Positions 62,765-64,000 of a DNA stretch of 64,000 nt are shown piece by piece. Source of the DNA: Lepidonotus clava (lineage: Eukaryota; Annelida; Polychaeta; Phyllodocida; Polynoidae); NCBI GenBank assembly GCA_936440205.1, contig OW387136.1:17394788-17458787 (forward strand), written 5' to 3'. The notes beneath the pieces were generated by a model. That model saw only the letters and a list, made by a program, of their open reading frames with translations. It did not search any database and was not told the DNA's origin. The position numbers were made by a program, and so were the translations under genes. Within the stretch, counting starts at the first letter, position 1. The number at the start of each line of letters is the position of its first letter.

Positions 62765-64000
62765 GTGGGTGATACGTGACTCCAGAGATACCATATTGTC
62801 CCTACTTTTGTCGGATTTCCTACTTTTTCATAACTTTAGATTGCACAACCAATTTTTCATACATCACTTATGTATCTGTTTTGGTGTGCTTTTTTTGTGC
62901 GTGTTGCAAGCTTTTCAAAAACAAATGTAATGTTAGGACTTTATCATTAGACCTTTTTTTTTTTCTCGGTTGCTTAAAGAGAAAGAGTATGCAAAGTACT
63001 TCCTTCTTTTCCTACTTGTTCGTCAGTGGGAGGTGGAATCTGAGTACATGACCCAGACCCAGGGCTGAGAACTTACGAAGGGCCCAGGCACCCCGTGGGT
63101 CTGTGAGGGAGAATGTTGAGTGCTCATTCCTGAAACCTGCAGTCCTGAAGGTTGTACCGCAGTTCCACGCATTGTTGGTCTTGGTTGGGGAGATTTAAAT
63201 AATAACCATGGTACGTAGACCTGAGTTCCCTGAAGTGGCGAGCTTGGCATCATGATGTCAGTGAGGCTGCCCTGGACGGATATGGGTCTATGATTGCGCA
63301 TTCCCCTGCCTGTACCGGACCCAAAGGATGGCATCCAGAGGCCATGAACCCCCCAGGAACAAAAGTCAGTGTATACTTCCTGAATCAGTATGTCCGAAAT
63401 ATTTAAATGAGCTACTGATATACCACTGAATGTACACTGATTTCTACTGCCACCTCATTTAAATATTTCGGACATACTGATTGATCACTGCTCAGCCACT
63501 GTATTTCCACTGATTTCCACTGTTTTCCCACTGAAATACTACTGCAAGCTGACACTGATTCCCCACTCAGTAGCCACTGAATTTCCACTGCTTTTTGTTC
63601 CGCGCCGGGCCTGGACATTCCTCGGGTCCCCCAGAAGAGCTTTGCTCCCTAGAACCACCGTCTCATTAATTAACTAGCGAGGTAATCAGGTTGGGGCTAA
63701 AATAGGGACATCGGGTCGTCAAACGGGATAACCCGTGAAGCCAGACCGTCCTGATGAGTCAGGCTAATTGATATATCCCGCCTTTTTATTGTGGACGCTG
63801 ATCCTTCAAGTGTGGCCGTGAACCCTGTCACCGGGAGGAGTATCTATAATTAGCCCTACCAAGGAACTGTTACAGACCTGGGATAGCCTGCTCCTACTTC
63901 CACCCACACAGTGCTAAGGGGCCATAGGGGGACTTATGTCGTGCTTTGCAAACGATTGTACACCTTTATTTTTAGATATCATGTGGATAAGTATTAAACT
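62765..64000. other. Downstream of STI1-gene exon 5: no further exon identified
   Basis: AT-rich to about 63000, then GC-raised. A 103-codon minus-strand open frame (63023-63334) is hydrophilic and unrecognised. The MITE at 63353 follows. At 63640-63900 lies GC-raised sequence with several TAATTA/TAATTG sites. No exon starting in the required phase with the expected DP-domain ending was found. Confidence 0.4.
63353..63607. mobile_element. MITE with CAGTGG-rich interior and internal hairpin, copy 2
   Basis: Inverted relative of 22909-23149: AGGAACAAAAGTCAGTG at the left and CCACTGCTTTTTGTTCCG at the right. The inner pair ATCAGTATGTCCGAAATAT and ATATTTCGGACATACTGAT flanks about 60 bp. Many TTCCACTG units. 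Confidence 0.85.

Noticed and set aside
62925-62940. Short terminal exon for the STI1-domain gene after a ttgcaag acceptor
   Set aside because: Reads into a stop or unrelated residues without the expected DP-domain ending; too weak to call.

Overview
The window looks like a piece of an animal nuclear genome, most likely a mollusc or another lophotrochozoan. It is AT-rich and intron-rich. It is packed with short inverted-repeat elements, tRNA-derived SINEs that end in ACTC repeats, and a Penelope-like retroelement fossil. SINEs with this kind of tail are common in molluscs, but the species assignment is inference.

Two protein genes are arranged head to head and diverge from a 214-bp shared promoter (40203-40416). 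On the minus strand, from 40202 leftwards, twelve exons encode the first 553 residues of DDX18, the nucleolar DEAD-box RNA helicase of ribosome biogenesis. Every helicase motif is present, and the C-terminal exons lie beyond the left edge. Its intron 10 is about 22.2 kb (3277-25486), far larger than the others. On the plus strand, from 40417 rightwards, five exons encode about 301 residues of a protein with two STI1/DP-type (HIP/HOP-like) domains and no visible TPR domain. Its 3' end is not seen before the right edge. Both coding regions open with the same nine bases, ATGGCGGAC, which match a YY1-type motif.

The introns fill almost everything else. They hold (i) a minisatellite of about 17 units of 80 bp with a 240/480-bp higher-order pattern (7833-9204); (ii) at least a dozen MITE-like elements with CAGGG/CAGTG-type ends, 5-6-bp target duplications and internal arrays of a short family-specific motif; (iii) TTAA-flanked piggyBac/Kolobok-like, TTA-flanked Harbinger-like and TA-flanked mariner-like nonautonomous elements, one of them with a second element nested in its terminus; (iv) long hairpins and foldback structures around 10.6, 15.3 and 41.2-42.4 kb; (v) two related SINE types that share head and centre but carry different 3' tails, one tail resembling the end of the Penelope-like element; (vi) a few GC-raised, motif-dense stretches (about 4.9-6.1, 6.77-6.9, 54.3-55.3 and 63.6-63.9 kb) that may be regulatory.

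The two genes plausibly share housekeeping expression: one makes 60S-subunit assembly machinery, the other a probable Hsp70/Hsp90-type cochaperone. No functional RNA gene, CRISPR array or intact autonomous transposon was found. Exon boundaries come from GT-AG signals, reading phase and family similarity read by eye, so an offset of a base or so is possible.
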